Shown here: one piece after another, positions 23,506 to 35,069 of the stretch
Layout of the letters: every line of letters starts with the position of its first letter
Numbering within the stretch: the first letter of the stretch is position 1
Source of the DNA: Papaver somniferum
Lineage: Eukaryota > Streptophyta > Magnoliopsida > Ranunculales > Papaveraceae
NCBI RefSeq assembly: GCF_003573695.1
Contig: NC_039362.1
Location: 8,222,088 to 8,286,087 of the forward strand
DNA length: 64,000 nucleotides
Direction: 5' to 3'
The notes under the pieces: model-generated
Database searches by the model: none
Told to the model about the DNA's origin: nothing
Seen by the model: only the letters and a program-made list of their open reading frames with translations
Made by a program: the position numbers and the translations under genes

Positions 23506-24348
23506 CTCAGCTTCTATAATAAGCCATATGAGTTTCTCTAATACTTTTCCTTTGCTCCTTTCACTCAATTTTAGCTTCAGCTTAATTGTGTTGAGACACC
23601 TTGTTTTCGCCTTTCTCTTTATAAGAAAGACATCGCAACTGTTTCCTTTATAATCAAATACTTCTCTGGCTTTCTCTTTATTAAAAAGACATTGCAATTG
23701 TTCCTTTGATAACCAAAACACCTCGCCTTTGTTCTCCTCTTTTTTAGCAACACATTGCACGTATTCCTTTAATAACCAAAATACTTCATCTTTGTCTTCC
23801 TCTTTTATAGAGAGACATTGCACGTATTTCTTTAATAAATACATGCAAAAAAGTGTTCTCATTTATGATTATAAATTCGATTTGTAATGTAACAACTAGT
23901 GAGGACTTACCTCCCTGGGCATACGCTCCTTCCATCTTAGTCGCCCCTAATACTTCCAATGATATTGAAAACGATAAGTCATATTGTTTGACTTCCTTAA
24001 CCATGTTGTTTTTGATTGCATGCTCGGGGTTACTTTAGCCTCCCCCAATATCTGTAGGGATATTCCCGAACAGAAAAGTCGCCCCCCTGTGAAGCAAGAA
24101 CTAGATCTATTATATCCGATACTCACTTGATATATGGATCTGGGCTTATGGTATCTTTTCTGTTGCCATCTTATTTCAGGGTTCATCGTGATTTTTCCTT
24201 TTGGAATCGCCCTCAAAATGTTTTCTTGGTGTGGCGTGTCCTCGGTTGCGGGCCTTTTTGCTGTCCGTGACAACTTTGCCTGCTTTTCTCTCTCCGCCTT
24301 TGCATACCTATCATCCCTATCATACAATTCTATGAGGCTTCCAACTGG
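23506..24348 (-). other. Tat-like element interior between gag and repeats
   Basis: Bases 23600-23840 form a more diverged tandem repeat of about 65 bp (GACATTGCAATTGTTCCTTT-like units). It produces a Lys/Glu-rich minus-strand frame at 23494-23862 with repeated peptide texture, judged not to be a gene. The remainder has no recognisable coding sequence. Confidence 0.5.
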
Positions 24349-25640
24349 CTAAACTGTTAATGAGTTGTAAATTACAAACTCATCGTAATCCAATGCATTT
24401 TTGTATGCTTCTATTACGAAATTCTCATCAACTTTTCCGACTTCACCAACTTCTTTACGGAACCTCCTATTGCAATCACTTAGACTTTCAGCAGGCTCTT
24501 GATGCAAGAGGAATAAGTGACTGCTTCCTTTTTTGCTTCCTAGGTTAATCTTGTATTGCTCGAAGAATGCATCCAACAACATTCCCAAAATTCTTGATCG
24601 AATTAGACTTTATATGAGAGAACCAGGTTAGAGCCTTACCCGTCAAAGTCGTTGGGAATGTTCTGCAAATTATCTCATCACTGTACCCCCACAAGCTCAT
24701 CAAGGCTTGAAATCGTTGGACATGCTCCACCGGATCTCCATTTTTTACATCAAACAAACCTTTGAACTGAGGTTGATTAAAATTCGAAGGTGGACGGAAT
24801 CGTTTAATCTTTGCAAAGAATGGAGAATCCATCGATTTTTTCATGGATAGAATTTGCTGCTCTTCGTCTCTTGACTGTTTCTGTGAAAGTAACTCATCAA
24901 TCATGGCACTAAGCTTTTCCTTGCTGAACTCTTCATCCTCCTATGAATCATCTTGAGTTTCTCTGCAAATTCGTTCATTCCTAACATGATCTGTCCTCCT
25001 CTTTGAACGCTCATTTTCATGCCTAGACCATTTTGAGTGACGACCATTGCTGCGTTCGACTCTCTGTCTATAATTCTCATGGCTAGTACCCTCTTGTCTT
25101 CCCCTCTCGGTTGCATAGTGATGATCATTATTGGAGGTATAACGATCATAATAGCTGTCGTTATGGTGATCTCGACTCCGATAATCATCACTGACATTCA
25201 CATTTCTCCTCTCATTACTTCGGCTATGCCGAAGATCATCACGAGTTTCATTCTACCTGTATAGGATGGCTCGCTCTTGGTGATGGTACGCTCTTCCATT
25301 TTCCGAACGAGGGATGGCTGCTTCTTCTTCTTCCCTGCTTTTCTCCAGCACGACCCTAAGTCGTTTTTTCTCTCTTTCGAGTTCTTGCAATCGCTCCCGT
25401 ACTGTTAAGTCAATAGGTGTTACCTGCTGGGTGTTAATCTGTGTAACCCGTGGGTTATTAATTTGTGTCGTAGGTGGAACACTATCTTGTACCGCTGGCG
25501 GAACGTTAGCCTGTGAAGCAGACCGGACGTTAGCAGGCCCAACCGGCAGATCGTTAACCCGAGAACGTACTCCTTCATTAGCAATATCATTCTGTTGTTG
25601 TTCACGAATGCTAGGGTGTTGGCTTTATACACCATCTTGA
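24349..25640 (-). pseudogene. Tat-like gag remnant
   Basis: Minus-strand frames form a broken gag. A Glu/Arg-rich coiled coil reads LQELEREKKRLRVVLEKSRE at about 25350-25410. A basic linker follows at about 24940-25200. The capsid core spans 24545-24904, with GDPVEHVQRFQALM and FPTTLTGKALTWFSHIKS. It continues in another frame at 24349-24588 with SSHLFLLHQEPAESLSD and FRKEVGEV. These are hallmark strings of Ty3/gypsy Tat-type capsid. A frameshift lies near 24575, and further breaks separate the N-terminal part. No protease or polymerase follows. Confidence 0.8.
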
Positions 25641-25969
25641 ATATGGAAGCTTCTACTCGCGCAAATAGGTGGTGATCTACGAACATTGCTTCCTCTAAAC
25701 CTTGGAAAAGATCTGTCAGATCGATATCGAGAAGCAGATGTCGATGACGACATCGAAGTCTCTCTCCCGTCCCTTTTATCATAGTTTAATTGAACTACAA
25801 CACTTCTAAAAGTTCGAGGGTTTGCCTGGTGATTCGACCCGTTTATGGCTTGCACATCTACGTCCATCTCCGACTGATTTACTCCCGATGTATTCATCTG
25901 TTTCACTTTCCTTTTGACCTTTTCTGTTAACAACTTTGGCCGGATTTTCAAAGACTTTCCGAACTGCAA

Positions 25970-26360
25970 CTCTTCTTTTGGAAACGTAGTGAAGCTTTTC
26001 TGCAACTTTCTGAAGGGTTGTGTATTTTCCGCAACTTTCAGAAAAGTTGTGATCTTTCTGCGATTTTCTGAAAAGTTTTTATCTTTCTGCAATTTTATAA
26101 AAATTTTTGATCTTTATGCAACTTACTGAAAAGTTTTGATCTTTCTGTAGTTTTCTTAAAAGTTTTGATCTTTCTGCAGTTTTCTTAAAAGTTTTGATCT
26201 TTCTGCAACTTTCTGAAAAGTTTTGATCTTTCTGCAACTTTCTGAAAAGTTTCGACCTTTCTGCAACTTTCTGAAAAGTTTCGATCTTTCTACAACTTTC
26301 TGAAAAGTTTCGATCTTTCTGCAACTTTCTGAAAAGTTTTGATCTTTCTGCAACTTTTCT
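25970..26360. repeat. 29-bp tandem repeat in the Tat-like leader
   Basis: About 13 copies containing CTTTCTGCAACTTTCTGAAA, exactly 29 bp apart where cleanest (26231 and 26260). It lies between the primer site and gag. Because 29 is not a multiple of 3, several frames stay open with the same peptide texture (KLFRKLQKD...), which explains the overlapping minus-strand ORFs here. Confidence 0.88.
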
Positions 26361-26411
26361 GTTCATAAGGAACAACTTCTATTACTTGGAGAACACGACC
26401 TTTTCTTGTCG

Positions 26412-26433
26412 TTCCCCTTAGTCGGCGCCAAAA
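26412..26433 (-). other. Primer-binding site of the Tat-like element
   Basis: The minus strand reads TTTTGGCGCCGACTAAGGGG immediately after the 5' LTR. TGGCGCC-type primer sites are usual in plant Tat/Athila gypsy elements. Confidence 0.75.
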
Positions 26434-26435
26434 GA

Positions 26436-27192
26436 TGTTGGTGTAAAAATTGATCACTTCAACAATCTTCGAGATGCTTGTGAGTTGATCCAATCGCTAT
26501 CGTTGATGATGAATCTCCAAAGAGTTGTTGAAAAGAGGTGGGGATACCTGCAAAAACACTCTGATGCTAAAATCAAAGGATGTTCTATGCAAGTGTATTA
26601 TGGTGAAATGAATAGAATTCTCTACCTTTTGAGTTGAGATTTAGCCTCTCTATATATAGGCAGAAAATAGATGTAGCTTTAGGGTTTTGATAGCTATCCG
26701 AATAACTTCCCTCATCTGTATAAATCCCAAATAACAACCAGATTCATGATAAAATCTAATATTTATCATAATCCTCACTTATCCTAAATAATTATTATCT
26801 TGAATAATAACTATTTCTATTTAAGATAATTATCCTCTTTCTATCAGGATTTATCTTAAATAATATTCTATAATAATTATTCCATCAAAATCTTAACCTC
26901 TTTTTTTAAGATCTTTTTACTCATGGACCTTTGGGCTTCAATAATAAGCCAAGTGGGTTTCTATCATAAGCCGATTTGGGCTTCCATATTAAGCCAGGTT
27001 GGTTTCCATAATAAACCCTCTGGTTTCCATAATAACCCAAATCCAGGATTCCACAATAAGCCTTGTGGGTTTCCAAAACAAACCCACCGGTTTTTATGAT
27101 AAACCGGCCGGTTTCCACAATTAACCGGAATTAGGCTTCCATTATAAGACTCATGTGACACGCAGGTACACTATTGAAATAGGGTAAAAACA
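26436..27192 (-). mobile_element. 5' LTR of the Tat-like element
   Basis: 757 bp, beginning TGTTGGTGTAAAAATTGATC and ending GGGTAAAAACA. It is homologous to 10728-11463 over its full length and is followed by the TSD CTTGG. Confidence 0.85.
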
Positions 27193-27197
27193 CTTGG

Positions 27198-29168
27198 GAT
27201 CCTCCGCGGCCTCGTAAAGTGTTGAAGGAGTCTTCTAGACAGAGAGGTGATGATATTCTTACGCTGCACCCTTGAAGAGTAGATGACCTTGTTGTGGGTA
27301 CGTCTTTTGGTCGACTGTGTATTTTGAGCGTTGACAGTGAAGGGATTCCGTGTATATCCTCAGTCCTCAAGTATGGTTTACATGTTTCCATCTTTGTAGT
27401 AATTGCTATTGTGGTGAAGCTCTGGCTGGTATCAACAAATGAGCGACAACAGTTCTTGGTAGGAGATGTAATCAGAAGAGACTACATTGTCGTGGTAACA
27501 AAGTAGGTTGGCTGGAATTGTATGGGCTTCCGTGGAAGTAAAAATATTGGATGGATGCGTAAGCGAGCAAATTGTCCATGCCCACGAGTTTTGGAGAGAT
27601 GGATTAAAAGGTGGACATGACTACGAAGATTGGCTGGTTGTGACCATGATCCTTGACATGGGGAGCGTGGTGGTACGACCCTTTGCAGGAAGAAGCGGTG
27701 TTGAAGCAGTTTCGGCTCTTGGAGAGGATGTCGAAACTTAAGAAGCCAAACGCTAAAGATTTGACTTCGGATACTAGAGCATCTTATGGAGAGAATGCTG
27801 AAGCGGAGCGGCTGCTCGAGCGAGCGTTGAAGCGAAGCAGCTGTCTGGTGAACGCTGAAGCGGAGCGGATGCATTAATCAGTGGGCTGTCAAACTGGACA
27901 CTCTTCAGGTGAACAATGGTGGAGTCCAAGTTCCATCTATCAACCGTGCTTTCCAGGAGAGGTTGGGGTTTGGGAACGACTTCTTTGGTTGGAAACGGCT
28001 GCTTCCCTGGTGTGGTGCGGTTGAGGGTTGCGAATATGTCTTGACGTTGTTCCTTGGGGAAACATAGAATCTCACATAAATGTTTCATCATGGACCGTAC
28101 GGTTTTGTGGGGAGAAGTCCCCAAAAATCATGCGTCTCTTGAAAGGAAGAGAATATTCGTGAACCCAGGGGGTTTGCTGATTTTCCTTGCTTCGATTTTG
28201 GAGAAGTCGTTCCTCATCTTTACGTGTGATGAAATCGGATTTCTGATTCCCTACGGGGCGTTCAAATGCAACGCTAGAAGGATGCACTCTGCCAGCGCAG
28301 GGAGGATACAAGCTGTTGTAAAGATGCAAGCTGCTGTAAAGATGCAAGCTGTTGTAAAGATGTAAGCTGCTGTAAGATGAAAGCTGCTGTATAGATGCAA
28401 GATGCAAGCTGTTGTAAAGATGAAAGCTGTTGTAAAGATGCAAGCTATCGGCGCTGGAAATATTTAAGCTGCGGTATCGGAAGGACGCAAGATGTCAGCG
28501 CTGGAAGACGCAATTTGCCGGTGCTGGAAGGACGCAAACTGTCGGAGCGTGGGAAAAGATGCAAGCTATCGGTATCGGAAGGACGCAAGCTGTCAGCGCT
28601 GGAAGACCAAGTGGCCGGTGCTGGAAGGACGCAAGCTGTCGGCGCGCTGGAAAATATGCAAGTTGCTGGCCCTGGGAAGATGCCAGTTGTTAGCGCTGGA
28701 TCTTGTTGGAACGATCGCTGGCTTGGCATGGACGTTGGCTTGGCAAGGCGCTGGCTTGGCGTGGGCGATGGTTCCAACGTGGGTGCTGTCCTAGCATGGC
28801 GCGGTAGCAGTAAAGTGGGCCAGAATATTTCAGGTATGTACTCCAGTGTTTCTTGTGTTGGTGCAAACCTCGATTTCCGGGATCTCCTGATGAAAAAGGG
28901 ATCCTCCGTGTGTAAGATCGAGTTTTTTGGGAAGCACCGCCGCGATTGTGGAAAGTCCCCAGTCGTTTTGAGTTACTTGATGACTGGATCGTTTGCTTTC
29001 GGTTTCTGTGAAGTCCCCAGCCGTCTCTTGCGGTTTGCGACTGGTAACTAGGTTGTCTGGTAGTCGCGTTGTAGATCCCTAAGCAAGCCGCTTGCTTCTG
29101 CCGTCCTGATTTCTGGATCGATGTATGAGATCGAGGATTGAAACTGATATGGTAACCGAAAGATCAAT
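27198..29168 (-). other. LARD-like element interior, 5' half
   Basis: No retroviral domain is recognised on either strand. It holds an 18-bp tandem repeat with AAGATGCAAGCTGCTGTA (about 28300-28445), then degenerate 24-30-bp repeats with CGCTGGAAGGACGCAAGCTG (about 28450-28680). Scattered GAAGTCCCCA motifs occur at about 28105, 28952 and 29011, and also at 10388. The long plus-strand frame at 28395-29051 mirrors the repeats and is not taken as a gene. Confidence 0.55.
28300..28445. repeat. 18-bp tandem repeat
   Basis: About seven to eight imperfect copies of AAGATGCAAGCTGCTGTA. The period is a multiple of three, so the frame reads KMQAAV repeatedly. Confidence 0.85.
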
Positions 29169-29187
29169 CTCCCACTGTGGTCGCCAA
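29169..29187 (-). other. Primer-binding site of the LARD-like element
   Basis: The minus strand reads TTGGCGACCACAGTGGGAG next to LTR copy C. It resembles the TGGCGAC...TGGGGA sites of Ogre/Tat elements. Confidence 0.65.
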
Positions 29188-30059
29188 TTATTTATGGGTG
29201 AAAATCTTTTCTGCCGATTTTGGTAATTCCGGTAGGTGAGTGAGAAACAGATCTAAACCCTAAACAAAAGTACTGCACGTGAGTACTTTAGATTCGAGAG
29301 ATCAATCTGTACAACTCCGGCCTAAACCAAGAAATGGTTGTTCCGGATTTGCTTCGGTCACAAAGAGGAGGAGAAGGGCTGGTTTAGGGAGGGAAGCAAA
29401 GAGAGTGTTAAGACCAGAACAGTTCTGGAAGAGTATTACTTGACTTGTATCAGAAGGTGAAATCTTTTGGGAAAGCTAGCAAAGTTGCCTTTCTGAGTAT
29501 TGTATTTCTCCTGACCAAAACTTGTTGTCTTGGTGGAAATAGGTAAGACCTATTTATACAAGTCTAAGTGAAATGTACTCTAGCCTCGTAAGAAAAAGAA
29601 ACGGATGAGTTAAATGGGAAGAGGTGGTAACGCCTGGTATTGATGGAATTGATGTTCCATAATGAAAGAGCGTTTCACCATTACTTCCTGCATTTACTAA
29701 CCGTTTTATCCTTTATACACTGTTTTGAAACGGGCATTTGTGTATGCCGCACGCTGTAAACCGCCAAACCAAAACCTTAAAGAGCATCCCCCAGTTTGTG
29801 ACATGTATTGATGTCTTGAGTGTTTTCGTGGAAAACGTGTAGCATGTCGCTGATGTTTGATAAGTTGAGCTTGAGAGATGTGCCGGCTCAGTGCCGACCA
29901 TCGACGGTCGAGATTTTGCATCTTGAGAGGAATCGTGGCCTTTGATGTATGCGGCACATGCCAAAGTGCAAGGGTCGCATGGCATGTGCCAATGGCTTGT
30001 GTGGAATTCCTTGGATGTAGGTTGCGCATCGGGTGCAGGTGGCAATGCCAAAATGCAAG

Positions 30060-30945
30060 TGTTGCATGGCATGTGCCAATGGCGCGCGTAGCGGCTTGGG
30101 ACCTAGGTTTTCACGGCTAGGCATGCTAGGTCGCAAGCGTCGCTTGGCATGTGAAAATGGCGCGTGTGGCGGCTTGGCCCTAGGTTTGCACGACTTTGCA
30201 TGCTAGGTCGCAAGCGTCGCTTGGCATGTGCCAATGACGCGTGTGGCGGTGTGGCCCTAGGTTTGCACGTCTTGGCATGTTAGGTCGCAAGCATCGCTTG
30301 GCATGTGCCAATGGCGCGTGTGGCGGCTTGGCCCTAGGTTTGCATGGATTGGCATTCTAGGTCGTAAGCATCGCTTGGCATGTGCCAATGGCGCGTGTGG
30401 CGGCCTGGCCCTAGGTTTGCACGTCTTGGCATGCTAGGTCGCAAGCCTCGCTTGGCATGTGCCAATGGCGTGTGTGGCGGCCTGGCCCTAGGTTTGCACG
30501 ACTTGGCATGCTAGGTCACAAGCGTCGCTTGGCATATGCCAATGGCGCATGTGGCGGCCTGGCCCTAGGTTTGCACGGCTTGGCATGCTAGGTCGCAAGC
30601 GTCGCTTGGCATGTGCCAATGGAGCGCGTGGCGGACTGTCCCTAGGTTTGCACGGCTTGGCGTGCAAGACCGCAAGCGTCGCTAGGCATGTGTTAATGGC
30701 GCGTGTGGCGACTTGGCCCTAGGTTTGCACGGCTTGTCATGCTAGGTAGCAAGCGTCGCTTGGCATGTGCCAATAGCGCGTGTGGCGGCTTGGCCCTAGG
30801 TTTGCACGTCTTGGCATGCTAGGTCGCAAACGTCGCTTGGCATGTGCCTATGACGCGTTTGGAGGCTTGGCCCTAGGTTTGCACGGCTTGGCATGCTAGG
30901 TCTCAAGCGTCGCTTGGCATGTGCCAACGAAGCGTGTGGTGCAAT
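30060..30945. repeat. 77-bp minisatellite in LTR copy C
   Basis: About 12 units of the same 77-bp repeat, in the GCTAGGTCGCAAGCGTCGCT version found in copy B. Confidence 0.9.
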
Positions 30946-30984
30946 GATTGTGCAACTCGAATTTGGCACGGTTTTCGTGAAGCA

Positions 30985-31560
30985 CAATGATTGTGAGGCT
31001 TTGGTTTTAGCATAGCTGCCATGATGCGCAGAGATCGTGCGTCTTGGTTTTGGCATGGTTGCCATGATGCGCAGCGATCGTGCGCCTTGGTTTTGGAATG
31101 GTTTCCATGATGCGCAACGATCGTGCGCCTTGGTTTTGGCATGGTTTCCATGATGAGCAGTGATCGTGCGGCTTTGGTTTTGGCATGGTTGCCATGTTTC
31201 GCAGCGATCATACGGATTTGGTTTTGGCATGGTTGCCATGATGCGCAGCGATCATGCGGCTTGGTTTTGGCATGGTTTCCATGATGCGCAGCGATCGTGC
31301 GGCTTGGTTTTGGCATAGTTTCCATGATGCGCAACGATCGTGCGGCTTGGTTTTGGCATAGTTTCCATGATGCGCAGCGATTATGCGGCTTTGGTTTTGG
31401 CATGGTTGCCATGATGCGCAGCGATCGTGCGGCTTGGTTTTGGCATGGTTTCCATGATGCGCAGCGATTTTGCGGCTTTGGTTTTCATGATGCGCAGCGA
31501 TTGTGCGGCTTTGGTTTTGGCATAGTTTCCATGATGCGCAGCGATTGTGCGGCTTAGGAT
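30985..31560. repeat. 43/44-bp minisatellite in LTR copy C
   Basis: About 13 units of the GGTTTTGGCATGGTTTCCAT / GATGCGCAGCGATCGTGC repeat. One unit near 31480 is shortened. Confidence 0.9.
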
Positions 31561-31723
31561 TTTGTGTGTCGAAACCCTAGTTTAGCATTTGAAAAAAGAT
31601 ACCCTGGTAATTTTTTACATAAGTGCATTAAATGTTCTAATAAATGTGTTTAGCGTCACGGTGACGTCATGCTATGCGTAAGGTTTTACGATTTTACCCC
31701 TTGTCTAAAAACCACCATCAACA

Positions 31724-33000
31724 ACTACGTACTTGATTCCCTTAGCTGACCCACAACTAAGAGTTGCTAATACCCAAAGTCGAAGACTTTAATAAACAAA
31801 TTTGTATCACACAGAAAAGTCTACGGTAATAAATAAATCCGTCTCCCACGAATATACCTACGAGTTTTGTTCTGTCTTTTAATAAATCAAGGTGAATAGG
31901 AACCAATTGATAAACCGAATTTATATTCCTAAAGAAAAGCCTAGTATTATCAATCACCTCACAATAATCTTAATCGACGCAGCGAAAAAAAATATTGTGG
32001 AATCACAAACGATGAGACGAAGTGTTTGTGATTACTTTTCTATCTTGCCTATTGGAGATATAAATCTCAAGCCAATTATTATAATTGTACTAGTAATGAT
32101 TGAAATAGCAAGATCAGATCACGCAACTATAGAGAAAATAGCTGGGTCTGGCTTCACAATCTAATGAAGTCTTCAAGTCATTAACCTACGGGGTCTCGGT
32201 AGAAACCTAAGGTTAAATGAGAATCGATTCTAGTTTATGCAACTAGTATCACAGCGGAGGTGTGGGGATTACCTTTCCCAGTAGCTAATATAGTCTTCAA
32301 ATCAGGGTTTGCAATCTAAGTTACCTTGGTAACAAAGCATTCAATATTCACCGTTAGATGAAAACCTGATTAGATTCAAGCTAATATATTTCAACCGTTA
32401 GATCGAACTTAGCTTGTTATACACAAATGAAATGCACGTCCATTTAGGTTTGTGTAACCGTACCCAAACGTGTACACTTAGTTGGTTCAACAGTAGTTAA
32501 CCAAATGGTCAGCCATATGAGCACTTTCATATCAACCTTATTCATCTTCGCCATAACTAGTTCAAATGACTCAAAAGAACTAGTTAGAGAGTTGTTCAAT
32601 TGCTTAGATCTCATAGAAGTATATAAGACACAATCGAAGCAAAAACAATTTTGATTCACTCGAATCGATTCATGAACATTATGGTCGCGGTTTGCAAATA
32701 TGCATTCCGTAGTTTATATATGTCTTAGTTCATGAATAAACCGTTTTTAGAAAATTACCCACTTAAGTATGCATACCGGTACGCATACTTAAGTACCCGG
32801 CTTAAGTTTGTTTTCAGTTCACAAACTCTAGCAGAAATTCACGGGATGTGAACTTTCGGCAGTACGCGTACGAGTACGTGGACTTTAGTTCTGGTTATCC
32901 TGAGAAGCAAAGTACGCATACTTTGGTTCAAGGATTATGGACTTACACATGTATGGTTCACATACAATAAACTAGTGGGATCCTAATGAAATTTCCATAG
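31724..33000 (-). mobile_element. Antisense copia LTR, continuation
   Basis: Resumes the LTR interrupted at 6635, with the TSD ACTAC and then GTACTTGATTCCC. It matches the reverse complement of 61940-63190 closely, including the inverted TATA region (about 32285). It passes through the short inverted-repeat array (32772-32940), after which similarity fades. The LTR start (TGTTAGAGCA, inverted) is not found, so this end is truncated or diverged. Confidence 0.75.
32772..32940. repeat. Array of GTATGC/GCATAC inverted motifs in a copia LTR
   Basis: Three short motifs, AGTATGCATACCGGTACGCAT, then GTACGCGTACGAGTACGT and AGTACGCATACTTT, are spaced about 60-90 bp apart in U3. Confidence 0.65.
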
Positions 33001-34058
33001 AGACACTTCATGACTAAAAGAAAGCGCATATCAACTTTTTAGATGCAATCATATAGCCGAAGCTCAATGCATTCATCAAGGAGTTTATAAAGATATAAGA
33101 TCACCCGTAAAATATTCCACAACCGCACTCCCCACAAAGATGTGGCAATTAAGCACAAGTTAATTTAATAACTCTCCCTCATAAAATGTCATTCCCGAAA
33201 GAACAACAAGAGCGACCTTACTCTCACAAGAAAAGAATGATTTCTTTGGACAAAACAAATCACATAAGAATATGAATTTGTATCCAAAAATCTCAATTGA
33301 ATTAACCACAAGTAAACACATGATTAATTCAAACGGAGTACTCAACTAAATTAATCACAGGAGAACCTATGATTAATTTAATCGAAAATGCTCAACATAA
33401 GAGAAATTACGGAGCCACACAGTATATACATAAAAATATGGATCAGGGAAGATCAATACTGCGGAATAAAAAAAGATTCATTCTATCTTTCATCAGTATT
33501 TGCACAATGACATATACTCACCAGAAAATCTTGCTCTACCTCCTATAATCCAAGCTCGGAAGGTGAGATTCTTAGTTTACGATTGTTAGTTTTTGGGAAT
33601 ATTTATTGATTTCTGATATTTGGTCTTAGATGTGTGATTCTTTTTTATTTCTGGTGTAGGTATTTTTTTCCTGTGAAGTTTATTTTACCATCTTTACCTA
33701 ATCACCACCGACAATAACTCCAACAAAAGAGATCTGAAGGTAATGGATCTAATGATTTAACTATTTGTCATTAGGACGATTACACAAATTGAATTCGGAT
33801 CCGGTTGTTTTAATTCTTCCCAACAATTTGAAGTCGGTTTTCAGTTGACAAGATAACACTATACCCATTTCTGGAGTTAACGACATTATGTAGAGTAGTT
33901 TCATAAATTTTAAATGAACATGTGCAGATAGGAACCAGTTCCGGATGTTTCAACATGCTTGATTCATTCAGTGATAAGTTTATTTAGAATGATATGAGGT
34001 AGATGATCAAACCCATGATTTTGTGACTATGCATTAAAATCGGCTTTGTCCCACCTCA
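33001..34058. other. Unassigned, probably degraded retroelement
   Basis: No gene is recognised. Bases 33160-33480 contain minus-strand purine-rich tracts (inverse of CTCTCCCTCATAAAATG), which may be the 3' end of an antisense copia element. GT..AG intron-like borders near 33560-33660 are isolated. Confidence 0.35.
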
Positions 34059-34181
34059 AATGTTCTTGATGTGACTCCTGAAGAAGCATGGAGCGGTTTC
34101 AAACCAGATGTTGCATCTTTTCGTGTGTTCGTGTGTGTTACATATGCTCATGTACCAGCTGAAAAGCGACAAAAGCTTTAA
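34059..34181 (+). pseudogene. Copia integrase fragment
   Basis: A 40-codon open stretch reads TPEEAWSGFKPDV...FRVFVCVTYAHVPAEKR. This matches the conserved region after the copia integrase core (TP-EAW-G-KP, LRVFGC-AY-HVP). It ends in a stop right after the block, and there are no flanking pol domains. It is a short fossil in plus orientation. Confidence 0.75.
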
Positions 34182-35069
34182 ATATCCATCAAAATTCCTT
34201 CCCAATCTTTGCAATCCTTACATTTTCTAGTAACTATTAAGGAACATAGTTGAGTGTCAGGCTCTTGGCCAACGGGGCTAACCCCTGATGGTTCACCGCA
34301 CTTTTAAATTGCATAACTATGTTATAGCAAAACCGTAAGGTTGAGTCTTGAGAAGAGATTGTAGATAGTGAAATGAAAGAGCGACCTAAACTCAAAAAGT
34401 TTTTTATCCCCTTTCTTAACGTATGCGGGGATTTCAACCCCTCGTCTTGGGCAGCTATACCATCCATGTGTTGAGTGAGCCCATCCCGAGTGTCTTCATC
34501 AACCCCTCATCTTGGGCAGTACTGGTGGTTTCTTTTGCAGGAGGTGAACTTTCGTTGTTCAGATCCTCTTCCTCGGCGTAACCTTCTGATATGCCTAGAA
34601 TTTCAGATGATTTTCATCACGTGGATGCTACATAATATCAGTAGCGACAACTACCTGCAAATTGTTTCGCAGATGATGTACAAAAATAGACTGCCACGTC
34701 TACGAAGAGTATATCTCGAGGGATCCAAAACAAGTAAATCGGTTGACATACGTTACGTGCATCCATTTTTGTAAGGAGGTCGGCGTATCGTGGAATGAAT
34801 TAACATCTTCCAAGGGAAAGCAATGAAGCTAAATGTAATTAATCTCTCTCTGAAGTATGTCTTATTTCTTGAAAGTGTAACCATTGTAGCTTCTCTAAGG
34901 CTCTCATAATACCATTTGGAACAAAACAACCACTTTCATTACTATTTCAATGTTCTGTAAGCATACATAACAGCCAATATGTACTCATCACTCTATTTCA
35001 AGTTTGTTTCACTCCACTTGCCTATTGGCTATCGGTAAGACATACTCACAGTGACAGACGAGAGCTGCA
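34182..35069. other. No recognised gene
   Basis: A 99-codon plus frame at 34475-34774 lacks any domain I recognise. The rest is AT-rich with many stops. Confidence 0.35.

Larger units (their letters stand above)
10728..27192 (-). mobile_element. Tat-like Ty3/gypsy element, non-autonomous, nested
   Basis: LTRs at 10728-11463 and 26436-27192 flank the element, with a perfect 5-bp TSD CTTGG (10723-10727 and 27193-27197). On the minus strand the primer site TTTTGGCGCCGACTAAGGGG lies beside the right LTR, and the purine tract AAGAGGGGGCGA lies beside the left LTR. The element is thus minus-strand: 5' LTR on the right, leader repeats, decayed gag, tandem repeats, 3' LTR on the left. No pol remains. 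The GGCGCC-type primer site, the gag type and tandem repeats downstream of gag all fit the Tat/Retand lineage. It is split by the CRM-like dimer at 12256-22737. Confidence 0.8.
6636..31723 (-). mobile_element. LARD-like LTR retroelement with minisatellite LTRs (host of nested insertions)
   Basis: Two homologous LTRs (B 6636-8846 and C 29189-31723) bound an interior, with TSD GCTAC/ACTAC in the split copia LTR. Inverted polarity is shown by a primer site next to C, TTGGCGACCACAGTGGGAG on the minus strand (29169-29187), and a purine tract AGCAGGGGACTTAA next to B (8847-8860). C is therefore the 5' LTR and B the 3' LTR. Without the nested 16.5-kb insertion, the interior is only about 3.9 kb. It shows no gag, protease, integrase or reverse transcriptase, so the element is non-autonomous and must have been mobilised by another element. 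The TGGCGAC-type primer site is typical of Tat/Ogre gypsy elements. Confidence 0.75.
29189..31723 (-). mobile_element. LTR copy C (5' LTR of the LARD-like element)
   Basis: 2535 bp, ending CCACCATCAACA and followed by the TSD ACTAC (31724-31728). Its first plus-strand dinucleotide is TA instead of TG. Confidence 0.8.

Noticed and set aside
25037..25640. Plus-strand ORFs rich in Ser/Ile/Thr over the Tat-like gag
   Set aside because: Antisense shadows of the Arg/Glu/Asp-rich gag linker.
28395..29051. 218-codon plus-strand ORF rich in KDAS / GRKLS-like repeats
   Set aside because: It runs over 18-30-bp tandem repeats in the antisense direction of the element and shows no recognisable domain.
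29706..31557. ORFs up to 169 codons in LTR copy C
   Set aside because: Minisatellite by-products. The longest, on the minus strand, cycles through the 43/44-bp unit.
34475..34774. 99-codon ORF between the integrase scrap and the F-box pseudogene
   Set aside because: No domain, no promoter or splice context, and surrounded by decayed retroelement DNA.
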